Shown: positions 7,895-17,528 of the stretch, one piece after another
Numbering within the stretch: the stretch's first letter is position 1
How the letters are laid out: every line of letters starts with the position of its first letter
Assembly: GCA_963794685.1 (NCBI GenBank)
Contig: CAWCFK010000012.1
Location: forward strand, 1 to 64,000
Length of the DNA stretch: 64,000 nt
DNA from: CAVTWH01 sp963794685
GTDB lineage: Bacteria > Actinomycetota > Actinomycetes > Mycobacteriales > Micromonosporaceae
Direction: 5' to 3'
The notes under the pieces: generated by a model
Seen by the model: only the letters and a program-made list of their open reading frames with translations
Databases searched by the model: none
Told to the model about the DNA's origin: nothing
Translations under genes and position numbers: made by a program

Positions 7895-8721
7895 GTCGCC
7901 TCCCACACCCTGATCGCATCGACACTTGAGCGTACGTCGTGCACCCGTACCCCCCACGCCCCCGCGGCGACGGCCAGTACCGTGCTCGCCACCGTGGCCG
8001 CCTCCCGCTCGTCGGGGGGGCGCGGCGCGCCGTCCGGCCCGGCCAGCAGCCGACCCAGGTAGGACTTGCGGCTGGCGGCGAAGAGCACCGGGTAGCCGAA
8101 CGAGATCAGCTCGTCCAGGTGCGCGGAGAGTCGCCAGTTGTGCTCGGCGGTCTTGGCGAAGCCGAGCCCCGGATCAAGGATGATCTTGTCGGCTGCCACC
8201 CCCGCGGCGATCGCCTCGTCGGCGCGCTGGGCCAGTTCGGCCCGCACCTCGGCCACCACATCACGGTACGTGGCCAGCTCCTGCATGGTGCGCGAGTGGC
8301 CACGCCAGTGCATCAGGATCCACGGGCAGCCGGCCTGCGCCACCACCTTCGCCATCAACGGGTCGGCCAGGCCACCGGAGACGTCGTTCACCACGCTCAC
8401 CCCGTCGGCCAGGGCCTGTGCGGCCACCGCCGCCCGCGAGGTGTCGATGCTCATCGGGATGCCGGCCGCGGCCAGTTCCCGGATCACCGGCCGTACCCGG
8501 GCAAGTTCGGTGCCGGCGTCGACACGGCCCGCGCCGGGCCGGGTGGACTCGCCGCCCACATCGATCAGGTCGGCCCCGTCCGCCCGCATCCGCTCCGCGT
8601 GCGCGACCGCCGCGGCCAGGTCGTCGTAGCGACCACCGTCGGAGAACGAGTCGGGCGTGACGTTGAGGACGCCCATCACCACCGGACGCCCGATCGGGTG
8701 GTTCGTCAGCGGCTGACTCAT
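7873..8721 (-). CDS. folP: Dihydropteroate synthase FolP
   Basis: Condenses 6-hydroxymethyl-dihydropterin pyrophosphate with p-aminobenzoate; the sulfonamide target. The 282-residue TIM barrel shows both pterin-binding signatures, MGVLNVTPDSFSDGG at residues 15-29 and ADLIDVGGESTRPGAGRV shortly after, then SIDTSRAAVA, NDVSGGLADP, LMHWRG, ILDPGLGFAKTAEHNW and the C-terminal VHDV. It is first in a minus-strand operon folP-folB-folK-DUF3180. In mycobacteria folE precedes folP directly; here folE is 16.7 kb away. Confidence 0.96.
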   Translation of the reverse strand: MSQPLTNHPIGRPVVMGVLNVTPDSFSDGGRYDDLAAAVAHAERMRADGADLIDVGGESTRPGAGRVDAGTELARVRPVIRELAAAGIPMSIDTSRAAVAAQALADGVSVVNDVSGGLADPLMAKVVAQAGCPWILMHWRGHSRTMQELATYRDVVAEVRAELAQRADEAIAAGVAADKIILDPGLGFAKTAEHNWRLSAHLDELISFGYPVLFAASRKSYLGRLLAGPDGAPRPPDEREAATVASTVLAVAAGAWGVRVHDVRSSVDAIRVWEATCGARSN

Positions 8722-9053
8722 GTGTCGAGCCTAGGACCCGTGATGGTCGTCCCTAGAATGGGACGGTAATGTCGACACGGCTCACCCGGTCGGAATCCGG
8801 GCCGCCAACTCTCGCAAAACTCCCGGAGGCGCCCACTGACAGCAAGGCCCTGACCTGCGGCAATGAGGTCCCATAGGACTCATCCGCACCGGTCTTCGCG
8901 TCTTGTTGCCGACCTGCCCACACCGTACAGTCGGCTCTAATCACGTCGACCGACGTAGACACACTGTTGTGGGTTGGTACCACACCGTGGTTTCTTAGGA
9001 GAGCAACAGCGCGGCGGTTGGGGGCTCCTGCCGCGTGCTGGGGAGGCACAGAG
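8722..9053. other. 332-bp intergenic region with lower GC, no gene recognised
   Basis: This gap separates divergent folP and the first secretion gene, so it must hold promoters for both. It is visibly less GC-rich than its surroundings (roughly 8750-9000). A 98-codon minus-strand frame crosses it but lacks the local codon bias and resembles nothing I know. The only clear signal is the GGGGAGG ribosome binding site at 9040-9046. A junction of inserted DNA could lie here, but I see no integrase gene or duplicated target. Confidence 0.5.
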
Positions 9054-9362
9054 ATGTTGGTTGCAGAGCTCAGCCAGGCGATCGCCGCGCAGGGCGGTCA
9101 CCTCATGTCCGTGATCGCCGGCTCGGTGGCTGACGAGCCCAAGACGGTCAATACCGACGGCATCCTCAATTTCCTCGCCACCAAGATCGCCCCGATCCTG
9201 CTCGCCGTCCTCGGCGTGATCTTCATCGGGCGCGCCGGCAAGGGCGAGGTGTCCCGGGTACTCACCAGTTCGGCCATCGCCATCATCGGCCTGGTCTTCA
9301 TCGCCGGTGCGGTGTCGCTGCTGTTCCTCGGCGACTCGCTGGTCCAACTGGCGTTCAAGTAG
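9054..9362 (+). CDS. Small two-helix membrane protein, VirB2/TrbC pilin-like (T4SS-like locus, gene 1)
   Basis: A 102-residue protein with a hydrophilic N-terminus, a first hydrophobic segment IAPILLAVLGVIFIGRAG and a second VLTSSAIAIIGLVFIAGAVS with a short charged loop between them. This two-helix hairpin with a polar loop is the layout of VirB2/TrbC pilins and related small subunits. No cleavable leader is obvious. I took the ATG at 9054 because GGGGAGG precedes it by 7 bases. It lies 7 bp before the PrgI-like gene and heads the cluster running to 17.5 kb. The pilin role is inferred from topology and position. Confidence 0.65.
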   Translation: MLVAELSQAIAAQGGHLMSVIAGSVADEPKTVNTDGILNFLATKIAPILLAVLGVIFIGRAGKGEVSRVLTSSAIAIIGLVFIAGAVSLLFLGDSLVQLAFK

Positions 9363-9369
9363 GTGACCC

Positions 9370-9807
9370 GTGCGGCTGCGTACCGATGACGACATCTACC
9401 GGGCCCGGCTGGTCTACCTCGGCCCGCCCGGCTACACGCTGCCGTTCCAGCTCCCCTACGCCCAGTACGGGCTGTTCCTGCTCCTCGTGCCGGTCTACAT
9501 GTTCGGGCACTGGCTCATCACTTTCCACGTCGACCTCTTCCCGGCCTGGGAGATCGCGCTGTCGATGGTCACCACCTCGTACATCTTCCGGCACGTCGAC
9601 CCCGACCGGCCGGCCCGGATGGTGATCCGCACCGCGCTCACCGACTGGCGGCGTACCCGCGAACCGGCCGTGGAGAAGCGGGCGGCCCGGCTGGTCGCCT
9701 CCCGGATCCGGGTGGGTGACCTGCTGCCCGGCGGGGCGACCGTCGGCCCACGGGACCGGTCGCGGCGCGGCGCCCCGGCCGCCAGCGGCCCCGGGAGGCG
9801 CGGATGA
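9370..9807 (+). CDS. PrgI/VirB3-like membrane protein of the T4SS-like locus
   Basis: A 145-residue protein with two adjacent hydrophobic segments at about residues 32-50 (YGLFLLLVPVYMFGHWLI) and 55-75, then a basic cytoplasmic tail. Size, helix position and location directly before a VirB4-type ATPase match PrgI/VirB3-type subunits, which in other systems are partners of VirB4 or fused to it. The GTG start is 7 bp after the pilin-like gene and the stop overlaps the ATPase start by 4 bp (ATGA). Assignment rests on context and topology. Confidence 0.65.
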   Translation: MRLRTDDDIYRARLVYLGPPGYTLPFQLPYAQYGLFLLLVPVYMFGHWLITFHVDLFPAWEIALSMVTTSYIFRHVDPDRPARMVIRTALTDWRRTREPAVEKRAARLVASRIRVGDLLPGGATVGPRDRSRRGAPAASGPGRRG

Positions 9808-12800
9808 GCGACCGGTCGCGCTACCCCGACCACCCCGACGACGAGGTCGAACTGCCCGACGTGCACACCGTGCCGCTGGGCTCGGTCGCGGTCTTCGGCG
9901 GCACCCGGCCGGCCGCTGTGCCAACTCAGCCCACACCACCCCGGCGGCCGGACATCGAGTCACCGTTCCTGGACTTCTTCGGCCGCCCCACGGTCGACGG
10001 CGCGCTGGTCGACCCGACCCCCGCGCCGCCCGGCCTGCCGGCCGTACCCAGCCAGGACCCGCCCCACCACCCGGCCGGTCCGCCGCCCGGACCGGCCCGA
10101 CCGGACCGCGCCGCCCGACCGGACCCCGCTGCCCGACCGGACCTCAGTGCCCTGGCCGGACCGCCGGCGCCACGACAGGCCGGGCGGCAACCGACGCGGC
10201 AGGCCGGCGCGCCCGACCTGGAGCGGCTGAACCCGGCCGGGAGCTGCGGCGAACGGCGGCGCCGCCCGCGAGCGTCGCGGGCGGGGCGAGAGCCGTCGGC
10301 CGGCGACCGGAGCCCCCGCGGTCGGGCCGGCGCCCGGCCCCGCCGACGGCGGCCGCGGTCGACGTGGCGGATCCGGCCGCGCGCAGGCCACTGCCGACCG
10401 GGCGGTCGCCGCCACCTGGAGCCCACCGGCACTGCCCGCTGGTCCGGCGCCGGCCGCCGCGCCCGGCTACCCGGCCACCAGCCGAACCGGCAGACGACCA
10501 CGGCGACAGCGGGTGGTACCCGGCCGTCGACACCCCCGTCGACCGCCCCCGCCGGCCGATGAAGGCCGCCAACACGCCGACCCCGCCGAAGACCACCCAC
10601 CGGGACCGGGACGCCGCCGTCGACCTGGCCATCACCGAGATCGCCGGGCACCTGACCTTCGGCCAGAACACCGTCACCGCCTGGTACTGGCTGCCCGAGG
10701 TGCGCTGGGCGTTCCGCCCGGACGCCGAACGGGAGGCGCTGCTCGCCGCGATCGCCGAGCAGTACGCCGGCCTCGCCGGGTTCCGGCTGCACCTGCGCCG
10801 CACCACCCGGCCGTTCCCGGCCGACGAGTGGGCCCGCACGGTCGACCAGAACACCCCGTACCCGCTGCCCACCGTGCCCGGCGCGCCGTCCTGGTCGGAC
10901 CATCTGGTCGCCGCCCAGCACCACCTGCGCGCGGTCAACCACGCCGAAGGGCAGACCTACCTCGGCGTCACCTTCGCCCGGCGCAACCTCGGCTCCACCA
11001 TGTCCGAACGGTTCGGCCGGATCTTCGGCAAGGGCGTGGGCGACGGCGAACGCCGCCGGATGGCCCGGATGGTCGAGCAGTTCGACGAGGTGCTCGGCAG
11101 CTTCGGCATGCGCGGCCGGCGGGTCGAGCCGAGCGAGCTGGAGTGGCTGATCTTCCGCTCGGTGGCGCTGGGCATGTCCCCGCCGGCCCAGCTCTCCCCG
11201 GTCACCTCCGGCCGCTGGGAGCGCGGCGACCTGCTCGCCCTCACCGAACAGATCGAGCGGTACCGCACCCCGTACGGCTCCACCACCAAGCTGGTCAACC
11301 GGCTCACCGGCGAGGAACGGCACGTCGCCGTGCTGTCCGTCGGCCGGATGGAGCCGCTGGAGATCCCCGAACGGCACGAGCCCTGGCTGCACTTCCACGA
11401 GCGGCTGCCCTGGCCGATGGAGCTCTCCTCCCGGGTCGACGTGCTCGGCCCCGGCGACTCGTTCCGCAACCTGGAGCACCGGCTCCGGATGATCCGCTCC
11501 CAGCAGCTCGACTACGCCGAGCACGGCATGGACGCCCCGCCCGAGTTGGAGCGGCTGGCCCAGCGCGCCCTGGTCATCGGCGACGACATGACCACCGGGC
11601 TGCCCACCGACGCGTCCCGGGTCCACGGCTGGCACCGCATCGCCGTCTCCGGCCGCAACCGCGAGGAGTGCCTGGAACGCTCCCGCCGGCTGATCCAGCT
11701 CTACTCGCGAGAGCTGCGCGCCTCCCTGCAGCACCCGAAGAACCAGGAGTCGCTGGCCCGCGAGTTCATCCCGGGCGAGCCGATCGCCAACACCGGGTAC
11801 CTGCGCCGGATGCCGGTGAACCTGCTCGCGGCGGCGCTGCCGCAGGCCGCGTCCACCGTCGGCGACCGGCGCGGTGACCTGATCGGCCGGACCGCCGGTA
11901 CCTCGCGCCGACCGGTCTTCCTCGACCTGCACTTCCCGATGGAGGTCCGGGAACGCTCCGGACTCGCCGTGTTCGTCGCCGAGCCGGGTGGTGGCAAGTC
12001 GACCCTGCTGGGTGCCCTGGGCTACCTGGCCGCCCGGCGTGGCGTGCAGGTCACCCTGCTCGACCCGTCCGGCCCGCTGGCCCGGCTGGCGGCCATGCCC
12101 GAGCTGAAGCCGTTCTCCCGGGTACTCAACCTGACCGGCTCCGAGCAGGGCACGCTGGCCCCGTACGCGCTGATCCCGACGCCACAGCGGCAGCACTTCG
12201 ACGAGGGGCCGCGCGGCGACCGCGAGTTCGAGATCGCGCTCTCCAACGCCCGCGCCGAACGCCGGATGCTGGTCCAGGACATCTGCTCGATGCTGGTGCC
12301 CGCGCAGGTGGCCAAGGAGGCCACTACCGCCACGCTGCTGCGGCACGCCGTCCGCGAGGTACCCGCCGAGGAGACCTCCACCCTCGACGACCTGGTCACC
12401 TGCCTGCAGGGACTGTCCGACCACGACGGCCGGGAAGTGGCCAACCTGCTGCTGGACACCGCCGAGATGCCGCTGGCCATGCTGTTCTTCGGCAGCCCGC
12501 CGCCGGACCTGCTCGGCTCCGACGCCGCGCTGACCATCATCACCATGGCCGGGCTGCGGCTGCCGGACCTCAAGATCGAGCGGGAGTACTGGTCGGCGGA
12601 GGAGGCGCTCGCGCTGCCCATGCTGCACACCGCGCACCGGCTCGCGGTCCGCCGCTGCTACGGCGGGACGATGTCACAGCGCAAGCTGGTCGGCCTGGAC
12701 GAGGCGCACTTCATGGAGGGCTGGCGCTCCGGCCGCTCCTTCCTGGTCCGGCTGGCCCGCGACTCCCGCAAGTGGAACCTGTCGGCGCTGGTGTCCTCGC

Positions 12801-13224
12801 AGAACCCCAAGGACATCCTGGGCCTGGACGTGCAGAACCTGGTGTCCACCGTGTTCGTCGGCCGGATCGCCGAGGACTCCGAGATCGCCTCCGAGGCGCT
12901 GCGGCTGCTGCGGGTACCCACCGACGTCGGGTACGAGCAGACGCTGGCCGCGCTGTCCCAGGTCGACACCGGCTCGTCCAGCCGGCTCGGCTTCCGTGAG
13001 TTCGTCATGCGCGACGTGGACGGGCGGGTACAGAAGGTGCGGGTGGACGTGTCGTACGTGCCGCAGCTGCTCAGCTACCTCGACACCACGCCGACCGGCG
13101 CCGCCCCCGAGGCCCCGACGATGCTGCCCCGGGACGGACTCGACCCGGACTTCGACCCCGCCGACCACGACCCCGCCGACCTGGACCTGACGAGCTGGAC
13201 CCCTTCGACGAGCCGGAGGCGTAA
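9804..13224 (+). CDS. VirB4/TraC-like ATPase (frame-disrupted)
   Basis: The energising ATPase of a type IV-like secretion system, about 1,138 residues. The N-terminus MSDRSRYPDHPDDEVELPD leads into a proline-rich linker to about 10500, then a conserved core. Walker A is AEPGGGKST near 11984, followed by LLGALGYLAARRG; Walker B is LVGLDEAHFM near 12690. Three reading frames are needed: frame changes fall in the linker (about 10230-10500) and near 13189, where a shift restores an acidic tail ending DELDPFDEPEA before TAA at 13222. The span fits four extra bases (3,417 coding bases). An ATG at 10559 lies inside the conserved frame and need not be a start. No VirD4 coupling protein accompanies it. 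Confidence 0.8.
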
Positions 13225-13343
13225 TGACGCCGCGCCGGGTCGGGCCGCTCGCGGTCCGGCTACCCCTCACCCGTCGCCCCCGACGCTTCGTAGTCATCCC
13301 TTCGCACAGGGTGTCCGATGTGTCCGGTGCGCCCCCGAGCTAG
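13224..13343 (+). CDS. Possible 39-codon ORF between the ATPase and VirB6-like genes
   Basis: The stop TAA of the repaired ATPase frame overlaps an ATG (TAATG) that opens a 39-residue arginine- and proline-rich frame (MTPRRVGPLAVRLPLTRRPR and onward) ending at TAG 13341. Its arrangement suggests translational coupling, but the product resembles no family I know and may be leader sequence to the next gene. Confidence 0.25.
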   Translation: MTPRRVGPLAVRLPLTRRPRRFVVIPSHRVSDVSGAPPS

Positions 13344-13353
13344 CGTCACCGGT

Positions 13354-15289
13354 GTGCGCGTGTCCCCTGGTAAACGGCGCATAGCACTGCTCGGAGCGGC
13401 CCTGGTGCTGGCCATGGGTACCCTCTTCGGCGCCCCCGGCCTGGCGTACGCGGCCCCGGCCGACCCCGGTCCGCTCGCCGGCCAGTGCAGCACCGACGAG
13501 TGGCGCAACCCGGCCAAGTTCAAGGAGTGCACCGACAAGCTCCAGGACCTCAGCGCCCAGGAAACCCAGTGCGTCCAGGCGCCCACCCCGGAGGCCCCCG
13601 ACTCGGGCATGGCCGGCTGGTTCGCCAGCCAGCCCGACTCCTCGAAAGTCCCCGGCCCGCAAGGGCAAGTACAGCCACTACGGCTACGCCGGCTACGACT
13701 ACACGACCTATGACATCGGCTGCGTGAAGTCCACTCTGGACCCGCAGTACAAGTTCGAGAACACGCTGGCCAACGGCGAGTTCATGATGGCGTCCGGGGT
13801 CATCGGCGCGTCCAACGCGCTGCGCGAGAAGGCCTGGCAGCCGGCGAGCCTGTGGGGCTGGGCCGACCCGCTGGTGGACAAGGCCACCAAGGCGATCTAC
13901 CAGAAGGTGTTCACCGTCTTCGGGGTGATCACGCTCGCGGTCATCGGGCTGTACCTGCTGTGGCGTTCCCGCCAGTCGGAGATGAGCAACGCGCTGACCA
14001 CGGTCGGCTGGGCGATCATGGTGATGGTCGCGGTCACCGCGATCGCTGCCTGGCCGGTACGCAGCGCCCACCTCGCCGACGATACCCTGGTCGCGGGCCT
14101 GGACGTCGTCCACAGCGCCGTCGGCCCCCAGGACCAGTCCATCCCGCCGACCAGTGCCGTGATCCGGCGACCCGGCCGCGTGCAAGGATCATCGGGACCC
14201 CGGCCGTGCGGGCCAGCGACACGGCGGTCGAGACGATGATCTACCGCAACTGGCTGCGCGGCGAACTCGGCTCGGCCGACAGCCCGACAGCAAAGAAGTA
14301 CGGGCCGGCGCTCTACGACGCCGAAGTCGCTGACGTGGGAGGAAGCCGAGAAGATCCGGCAGAACCCGGACACCCGGGACGCCACCATCGCGGCGAAGCA
14401 ACAGCAGTGGATGAAGGTCGCCAAGCAGATCAAGAACGAGGATCCGGAGGCGTACGAGTATCTGCAGGGCAGCAAGGGGTGGGACCGGGTCGGTTCCGGG
14501 TTCATTGCGATCCTGGCCTCGCTGTTCTATGCGATGTTCGACATCACCGCGTCGATCCTGGTGCTGCTCGGCTTCCTGATCTTCCGGTGGGCGGTGATCG
14601 CCGCTCCGGCGCTGGGCACCGTCGGCATGCTGCGTCCGGCCGGCGCCGGCATCCGGCGGTTGGCCAACGCGGTGGTGGCGGCGCTGTTCAACATCATCAT
14701 CTTCGGTACCGGCTCGTCCATCTATCTGTTCGCTGTCGATTTGATCATGAACACGGCGACCATTCCCGGCTGGCTCCAGGTGGTGCTGGTCTGGCTGTGC
14801 GGCATCGTCGGCTGGCTGCTGCTGCGGCCGTACCGGCGGGTCACCCAGCTGGGCGGGAAGGCGTCTGCGGATCAGATCGTGCTGGCCGGCCGCTGGCACC
14901 GGCGGTTCGGCCGGGACGTGCGGGAAACCGCCCGCCGGCCGATCGACGGGGCAGACGAGGCGACCATCCGCCGCGAGCGGGCAGCGGCCGGGCTGGCCCG
15001 GCCGGAGACCCGGCTGGAGGACCCGACCGGTACCCGGCCGGCCGCGCCACTGGCCGACAGTGGGCCGGGCACGGCGAGCCCCGGGACATCCAGCCCGGGT
15101 AGTCCGCAGCCGCGCCGGACCCGCACCGCGCCCCGGTGGAGTGAGCCCGAGGTGGCCGACCCGCCCGCGTCGTACACCATCTACCAACCGCGGCAACGCC
15201 CGTCCCGGCCGGCGACGCCGACCCCCGCGCCGGCCAGCCCCAGTCAGCGGCCGGCGGCCCGGCCCGAGTCGGCTCCGCTGCGGAACTGA
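13354..15289 (+). CDS. VirB6/TrbL-like polytopic secretion protein with signal peptide (frame-disrupted)
   Basis: About 643 residues after repair. A signal peptide (RRIALLGAALVLAMGTLFG to LAYAAPA) is followed by an extracytoplasmic region with cysteines, then several membrane segments: VFTVFGVITLAVIGLYLLW, AIMVMVAVTAIAAW, FIAILASLFYAMFDITASIL, LLGFLIFRWAVIAAPALG, NAVVAALFNIIIFGTG and VVLVWLCGIVGWLLL. The C-terminal 120 residues are proline/arginine-rich and cytoplasmic. This layout is that of VirB6/TrbL channel subunits. Four single-base insertions (about 13650, 14160, 14200 and 14325) explain all frame changes; 1,936 minus 4 is divisible by three. It lies between VirB4-like and VirB8-like genes. 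Confidence 0.7.
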
Positions 15290-15291
15290 CC

Positions 15292-15825
15292 ATGCGCCAA
15301 CTCCTCCGCCTGATCGGCAACCGTTACGGAGTCTCCCTCGGCCTGGTGGTCGCGGTGGTCGCGATCGTGCTGGTGGCCAAGGCGCTCGGCGGCGGGAGCG
15401 GCGGAACCGACCAGGTACGCGGCGATCCGGCCACGGTCGGCCCGGTGGCCACCTCGTTCGAGCCGGACGACGGCGAGGCCTCGCCGGCCGCACCGCTGCC
15501 CCCGTCGACCAGCGCGGGAGCGGCGGTGCCCACGAAGGTCGCCACCGACTTCACCCGCGCCTGGCTGCACCACAACGAGGTCAGCGAGCAGCAGTGGCTG
15601 GCCGCGCTCACTCCGTACGCCACCAAGCGGCTGCATGAGCAGCTCACCGGCGTTGACCCGGCGGGGGTGCCGGCCAGCCGGATGACGGGCGAGGCGGTGC
15701 TGGTGCCGCACGACAGCGGGTACGCCATGGTCAGCATCGCGGTCGACTCGGGCGTGGTCACCCTGCGGCTGCTCGCCACCAACGGACGTTGGCTGGTCGA
15801 CGGGGTGGATTGGAGCCGGTCGTGA
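15292..15825 (+). CDS. VirB8-like bitopic protein with NTF2-like extracytoplasmic domain
   Basis: A 177-residue protein: short cytoplasmic N-terminus, one membrane helix (GVSLGLVVAVVAIVLVAKAL, residues 13-32), a Pro/Ser/Thr-rich linker, and a C-terminal domain of about 100 residues starting TKVATDFTRAWLHHNEVS and ending RWLVDGVDWSRS. The domain pattern matches NTF2-like folds, as in VirB8/TcpC assembly proteins. It begins 2 bp after the VirB6-like gene and its stop overlaps the next start by 4 bp (GTGA). The VirB8 role is inferred from topology and gene order. Confidence 0.65.
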   Translation: MRQLLRLIGNRYGVSLGLVVAVVAIVLVAKALGGGSGGTDQVRGDPATVGPVATSFEPDDGEASPAAPLPPSTSAGAAVPTKVATDFTRAWLHHNEVSEQQWLAALTPYATKRLHEQLTGVDPAGVPASRMTGEAVLVPHDSGYAMVSIAVDSGVVTLRLLATNGRWLVDGVDWSRS

Positions 15826-16940
15826 AGCCCCGCCGGGTCGGCCGGTGGGCGGCGCTGGCGCTGGGCGCGGTCGTGGTGACCGTGCTGTGCTGCGTGGGCG
15901 GCACCGCCGCATACTTCCTGGACGGGCTCTCCGGTGATCCGGACACCGCCAACTACGCGATGGGCTGCGGCGGGCTCACCGTCGACAGCAACGCCAAGTT
16001 GCCGTCGCTGAGCCAACTCAGCGAGGAGCAGATGCACAACGCCGCGATCATCGTGGCCGTCGGCCAGCAGTACCCCACCCCGGCCCGCGCCTGGGTGATC
16101 GCGATCGCCACCGCGATGCAGGAATCCAGCCTGCACAACTACGGCGATCTGGGCGCGAACAACGACCACGACTCGCTCGGCCTGTTCCAGCAGCGGCCAA
16201 GCCAGGGCTGGGGCACCCCGGAACAGGTCATGGACCCGGTGTACTCGTCCCGGAAGTTCTACGCCAAGCTGCTCACCGTCAAGAACTGGCAGACCCTCCC
16301 GCTGACGGATGCCGCGCAGGACGTCCAGGGCAGCGCCTACCCGGACGCCTACGCCAAACACGAGCCACTGGCCGCACTGGTGGTCAACACCCTCACCAAC
16401 GGCGCGGCGAACTCGGCGGTCAACGGGGTGGTCTCGCAGTGCGTGAGCGCCGACCAGATCTCGGCGGCCGGCTGGACCAACCCGGTACCCGGCTCGACGG
16501 TGGGCTCCGGTTTCCGGACCACCGACCGCCCCACCCACCAGGGCGACGACCTGATCGTGGACCGCTACTCGACAATCCGGGCAGCCGCGTCGGGCGTGGT
16601 CACCCTGGTCCGCTGCCAGGCCCACCTGGCCGACGGTACCGAATGGGGCTGCGGCCGCGACGGTGGCATCAACGTCTTCGGCTGCGGCTGGTACGTCGAG
16701 GTCACCCACGCCGACAACGTCATCACCCGGTACTGCCACATGGTCGAGCAGCCGGCGGTGCAGGTCGGCCAGGTCGTCTCGGCCGGCCAGAAGATCGGCC
16801 GGGTCGGCTCGACCGGCCACTCCAGCGGGCCGCACTGCCACTTCGAGGTCCACCTCAACGGCGATCGCAGCGACGCCGGCGCGGTGGACCCGGTTCCGTT
16901 CATGGCCGCCAAGGGCGTGCCGCTGGGCAAATCCGCCTGA
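15822..16940 (+). CDS. Dual wall hydrolase: lysozyme-like domain plus M23 peptidase (VirB1-like)
   Basis: A 372-residue secreted or membrane-anchored enzyme. After one membrane helix (residues 11-32), residues 70-190 form a transglycosylase/lysozyme-like domain with the catalytic-region motif AIATAMQESSLHNY and DSLGLFQQRPSQGWG. Residues 220-370 are an M23 (LytM) metallopeptidase with zinc ligands in THQGDDLIVD (His and Asp) and GPHCHFEVHL (HxH). The pair can cut both glycan strands and peptide crosslinks, which a T4SS needs to cross a thick Gram-positive wall, as in fused VirB1-type enzymes of conjugative elements. It is the last clear secretion gene and is coupled to the VirB8-like gene by GTGA. 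Confidence 0.88.
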   Translation: MKPRRVGRWAALALGAVVVTVLCCVGGTAAYFLDGLSGDPDTANYAMGCGGLTVDSNAKLPSLSQLSEEQMHNAAIIVAVGQQYPTPARAWVIAIATAMQESSLHNYGDLGANNDHDSLGLFQQRPSQGWGTPEQVMDPVYSSRKFYAKLLTVKNWQTLPLTDAAQDVQGSAYPDAYAKHEPLAALVVNTLTNGAANSAVNGVVSQCVSADQISAAGWTNPVPGSTVGSGFRTTDRPTHQGDDLIVDRYSTIRAAASGVVTLVRCQAHLADGTEWGCGRDGGINVFGCGWYVEVTHADNVITRYCHMVEQPAVQVGQVVSAGQKIGRVGSTGHSSGPHCHFEVHLNGDRSDAGAVDPVPFMAAKGVPLGKSA

Positions 16941-16958
16941 CCCGGCGAGCATGGTGCC

Positions 16959-17525
16959 ATGTCCGACGACTGGATCCCGGCGACTCCCCAGGCCATCTCC
17001 CCCGTCGCCGCAACCGGGCGCACCGACCTGCGCGGCAAGCGGGTCATCGTCGGGCTGCCCGGCACCGGGTGGCGCGCCGACCTGCGCGCCGACACGCCGG
17101 TCAGCCAGGCGAGCCGGACGTGGGTCCCGGTGCTGACCGAACACGACTGGTACCGCGCCGAGTCCGAGCAGACCGAGACGTTCGCGCCGCTGGTGCCGAT
17201 CGAGCGGGTCTGGTTGGAGTTGCCGGCCCCGGCCGCCGGCCAGTACCCCCAGGATCTGTTCTCCCGACTGGTGTCGATGGACACGCCGCCACGCCGGGAG
17301 CCCGTCCCGGTGCGCGACTGCCCGTCGCTGACCGGGCACCGGGTGGTCTGGGTCGAGCCGGACGGCGAGCGCCGTGACCTGCGCGCGGTCAGCGAGGTCT
17401 ACCAGAACAACGACGGCGACGTCTGCGTCCGGATCACCAAGGAACTCGACTGGTACCGCTGGGCCTGGGCCGGCCAGGCCCCCGCCACTGTCGAAGTCCC
17501 GGTCTTCTTGCTCTGGCTGGAGTAG
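16959..17525 (+). CDS. Conserved-looking hypothetical protein with duplicated 62-residue domain
   Basis: I do not recognise this 188-residue soluble protein. It contains two copies of a domain of about 62 residues. Copy 1 (residues 25-88) starts LRGKRVIVGLPGTGWRADLR, has the core LTEHDWYRAE and ends PIERVWLE; copy 2 (residues 124-188) starts LTGHRVVWVEPDGERRDLR, has the core KELDWYRWAW and ends PVFLLWLE. The shared skeleton is G-[KH]-R-V, R-x-D-L-R, DWYR, and W-L-E at the end. There are no signal peptide, membrane helices or cysteine pairs. It lies 18 bp downstream of the wall hydrolase and may belong to that operon. No function should be inferred beyond context. Confidence 0.75.
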   Translation: MSDDWIPATPQAISPVAATGRTDLRGKRVIVGLPGTGWRADLRADTPVSQASRTWVPVLTEHDWYRAESEQTETFAPLVPIERVWLELPAPAAGQYPQDLFSRLVSMDTPPRREPVPVRDCPSLTGHRVVWVEPDGERRDLRAVSEVYQNNDGDVCVRITKELDWYRWAWAGQAPATVEVPVFLLWLE

Positions 17526-17528
17526 CCC

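Noticed and set aside
8753..9049. A 98-codon minus-strand frame in the folP/secretion intergenic region
   Set aside because: No ribosome binding site, mixed codon usage, and it crosses the ribosome binding site of the pilin-like gene; no recognisable product.
9804..10562. A separate 252-residue gene ending in an ATGA overlap with an ATG at 10559 for the ATPase
   Set aside because: The frame used by the ATPase core already shows strong coding bias for at least 60 bp upstream of 10559 (HGDSGWYPAVDTPVDRP), while the 252-residue frame turns arginine-rich after about 10230. Frame changes in the linker explain the data better.
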